Positions 62,638-64,000 of a DNA stretch of 64,000 nucleotides are shown piece by piece. A program made the translations under genes and the position numbers. Source of the DNA: Oxynema aestuarii AP17 (lineage in GTDB: Bacteria; Cyanobacteriota; Cyanobacteriia; Cyanobacteriales; Laspinemataceae); NCBI RefSeq assembly GCF_012295525.1, contig NZ_CP051167.1:1984001-2048000 (forward strand), written 5' to 3'. Every line of letters starts with the position of its first letter. Position 1 is the stretch's first letter. The notes beneath the pieces were generated by a model, which had not been told where the DNA came from, did no database searches, and worked only from the letters and a program-made list of their open reading frames with translations.

Positions 62638-63361
62638 CCCCCATCTCAACGAAGTAGATGGGGGATGAAAGCGAACTTAGAATGAAGTTCGATCTTTTTG
62701 TGATTTAATAAATCGATCGCTAAAAGTTTTACTGGTAATGTTGAGAGCAACAAGAGTCAGAATCTATCCTACCGCAAAACAACGACAGCACTTAGCCCAA
62801 AGTTTTGGGTGTTGTCGTTTTGCTTGGAATTATGCTCTTAACCTAACCAATGAAACCTATAAAGCAACCGGAAAAGGTCTTTCTAGGTTCGCTATTCAGA
62901 AAGAGATAACGAATCTCAAGAAAGAATATGAGTGGATGAAAGAGCCTTATTCTCAGTGCTTACAGGTGGTAGCTCTCAACTTATCTCCGGGGGGAATTAG
63001 TCAGGTCGGTTGGGGTCAATTTTGCACCCTGTTGAAATACAAGTGTGAGTGGGAAGGCAAAGTATATTACGAAGTCGATCGTTTTTTCCCTAGCTCTAAA
63101 ACTTGTAATGTCTGCCTAAATCAAGTCAGAAGCCTGACCCTCGATCTTAGGAGTTGGCAGTGTGAAAAGTGCGGGACTCAACACGATCGCGACATCAACG
63201 CTGCCAAAAAGATCGGAGATGAAGGAGTGCGGATTATATCCTCTGGGACGGGGGAGATCGCCGATCGCCCAAGTGTAAGTCGAGATAGTAGAGGTCGCAA
63301 GACCGCTACCGTTTCGCAGTTTGATGGGTAGGAAGCCCCAACCTGCGATCGCAGGTTGGGG
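62638..63361 (+). mobile_element. IS200/IS605-family remnant, tnpB-only, flanked by hairpins
   Basis: A tnpB-like gene lies between two hairpins, as in IS200/IS605 elements: left CCCCCATCT / AGATGGGGG (62638-62646 and 62656-62664) and right CCCCAACCTGC / GCAGGTTGGGG (63336-63346 and 63351-63361). No tnpA is present. The outer element limits cannot be fixed because these elements leave no target duplication. The tnpB is internally deleted, so the copy is probably inactive. Confidence 0.75.
62738..63331 (+). CDS. TnpB-type RNA-guided nuclease, internally deleted
   Basis: A 197-aa in-frame deletion derivative of a TnpB (normally about 400 aa). Residues 1-82 are the N-terminal wedge part (VRIYPTAKQRQHLAQSFGCC, FAWNYALNLTNETYKATGKG). 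Residues from about 87 resume near the C-terminus (ISQVGWGQFCTLLKYKCEWE, VDRFFPSSKTCNVC, SWQCEKCGTQHDRDINAAKK) with the zinc ribbon and the last RuvC Asp. The junction is near 62985-62995 (NLSPGGISQ). The RuvC Asp and Glu motifs that should lie between are lost, so DNA cleavage is not expected. Confidence 0.85.
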   Translation: MLRATRVRIYPTAKQRQHLAQSFGCCRFAWNYALNLTNETYKATGKGLSRFAIQKEITNLKKEYEWMKEPYSQCLQVVALNLSPGGISQVGWGQFCTLLKYKCEWEGKVYYEVDRFFPSSKTCNVCLNQVRSLTLDLRSWQCEKCGTQHDRDINAAKKIGDEGVRIISSGTGEIADRPSVSRDSRGRKTATVSQFDG

Positions 63362-63896
63362 TAGTTCACATGTCATCAACCCTCATAGACTAGATTTTGG
63401 AAGAACCATTGAGGTTCTCAGCATCCGAGGTCTCCGATTCAGACCGCGATCGTCACCTCCTCATCCTTCGATCGCCACAAACAATTTCCTTTACTAAATA
63501 CAATCTTTATTTTTAGAAAAGGTTATCGATCCGGTTCTCGGATTAGATCCCTTGAATACCTAACTCGCTCCAGATCGTAGCGAGGCGATCGCCTTTCGGA
63601 TCGAAAAGATTTATCCGTATAAAATTGGCGATCGCCAATCATCGGCAAACTCTCTTAATTTCCTAATTACTCGAAGATCGGTAGACTCTTAAGTCTCGTG
63701 TTGTCGTGGTTTCTATCATTTTCTATTCCACGATCTGCCATGACGACGGTCATTATTTTTCAGATGCAATCCGGATTTTTTCTGCAAAAAGATTTCTATT
63801 TAGACAACAATCTCTATTATTTTTTCTTCATTTTTTTACCGGATGTAACCCTCACACCCGAGAAAGAAAAAATAGAAGCGCTGAGACGGTTTTTTT
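63362..63896. other. Gap after the IS remnant
   Basis: No gene is convincing. The plus frame 63698-63979 is rich in Phe and Leu from AT-rich DNA and overlaps the better candidate at 63897. An AGACT / AGTCT palindrome lies near 63684-63697. The promoter of the last gene is probably in 63480-63890, which is AT-rich. Confidence 0.4.
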
Positions 63897-64000
63897 ATGA
63901 GCAGCTACAAATCTATCGTGGTTTTCAGCCTGTTGTTAATGGGTTTAGTTGCAAACTTCCGGAACGTTGCAGGAGATAATTCTATGGTTTCTCATGGTCC
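63897..64000 (+). CDS. Start of a probable secreted protein (runs off right edge)
   Basis: From the ATG at 63897 the frame reads MSSYKSIVVFSLLLMGLVAN and continues FRNVAGDNSMVSHG to the window end. A short polar start, hydrophobic core and small residues near position 28 look like a signal peptide. The remainder lies outside, so the function cannot be told. Confidence 0.45.
   Translation, partial: MSSYKSIVVFSLLLMGLVANFRNVAGDNSMVSHG

Noticed and set aside
63698-63979. 93-aa plus-strand frame at the right end
   Set aside because: Phe/Leu-rich reading of AT-rich DNA; it overlaps the signal-peptide-like start at 63897 in another frame.

Overview
The window is cyanobacterial chromosome. The HIP1 octamer GCGATCGC recurs throughout, and the gene set includes pilMNOQ without pilP, a CrhR-like RNA helicase, AMIN-domain outer membrane proteins, Uma2 and CHAT-TPR proteins, and several very small one-helix membrane proteins. 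The style resembles a filamentous, Oscillatoriales-like cyanobacterium, but nothing here fixes the genus and no heterocyst or photosystem core genes are present.

Layout. 1-8 kb: 5' part of mfd (minus), a CNNM/HlyC-type CBS membrane protein, an SDR enzyme, a flavoprotein that lacks the redox cysteines of its family, a Uma2 protein, a CobD-like aminotransferase fold enzyme and HU. 8-14 kb: the type IV pilus operon pilM-pilN-pilO-pilQ (minus) ending in a strong intrinsic terminator. 14-22 kb: a sugar-type ABC binding lipoprotein, folC, yhhQ, a cupin, several small membrane or secreted proteins and a Ser/Thr kinase.

22.4-42.4 kb is a self-contained iron-siderophore island: an AMIN-TonB-dependent receptor; a diaminobutyrate aminotransferase and decarboxylase (making 1,3-diaminopropane); two IucA/IucC-type NIS synthetases, an acetyltransferase and an IucD-like N-hydroxylase; an MFS exporter; a FecE/FecB-like ABC importer with a fused double FecCD permease; and divergent exbBD and tonB. 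The enzyme set predicts a citrate-based dihydroxamate of the schizokinen/synechobactin type. Fur-box-like palindromes lie before the receptor, near the biosynthetic operon and before tonB.

42.5-51.6 kb is accessory: a MORN-repeat protein, then a patch of toxin-antitoxin debris in which one ~73-residue N-terminal module occurs three times (fused to a truncated VapC, as a frameshifted remnant, and as the head of a large TPR-CHAT protein). The CHAT protein carries 11 almost identical 144-bp TPR units and has Asn where the family has its catalytic His. It overlaps by 4 nt a 460-aa protein with two C-terminal membrane helices. This pair is the best candidate for an undescribed conflict or signalling system.

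51.7-64 kb: hypE, a DEAD-box helicase behind rimO, a 46-aa membrane protein, a second CNNM protein, tRNA-Tyr, tRNA-Thr and tRNA-Arg, conserved cyanobacterial proteins, an HTH/acidic-tract protein, an internally deleted IS200/IS605 tnpB between hairpins, and the start of a secreted protein at the right edge.
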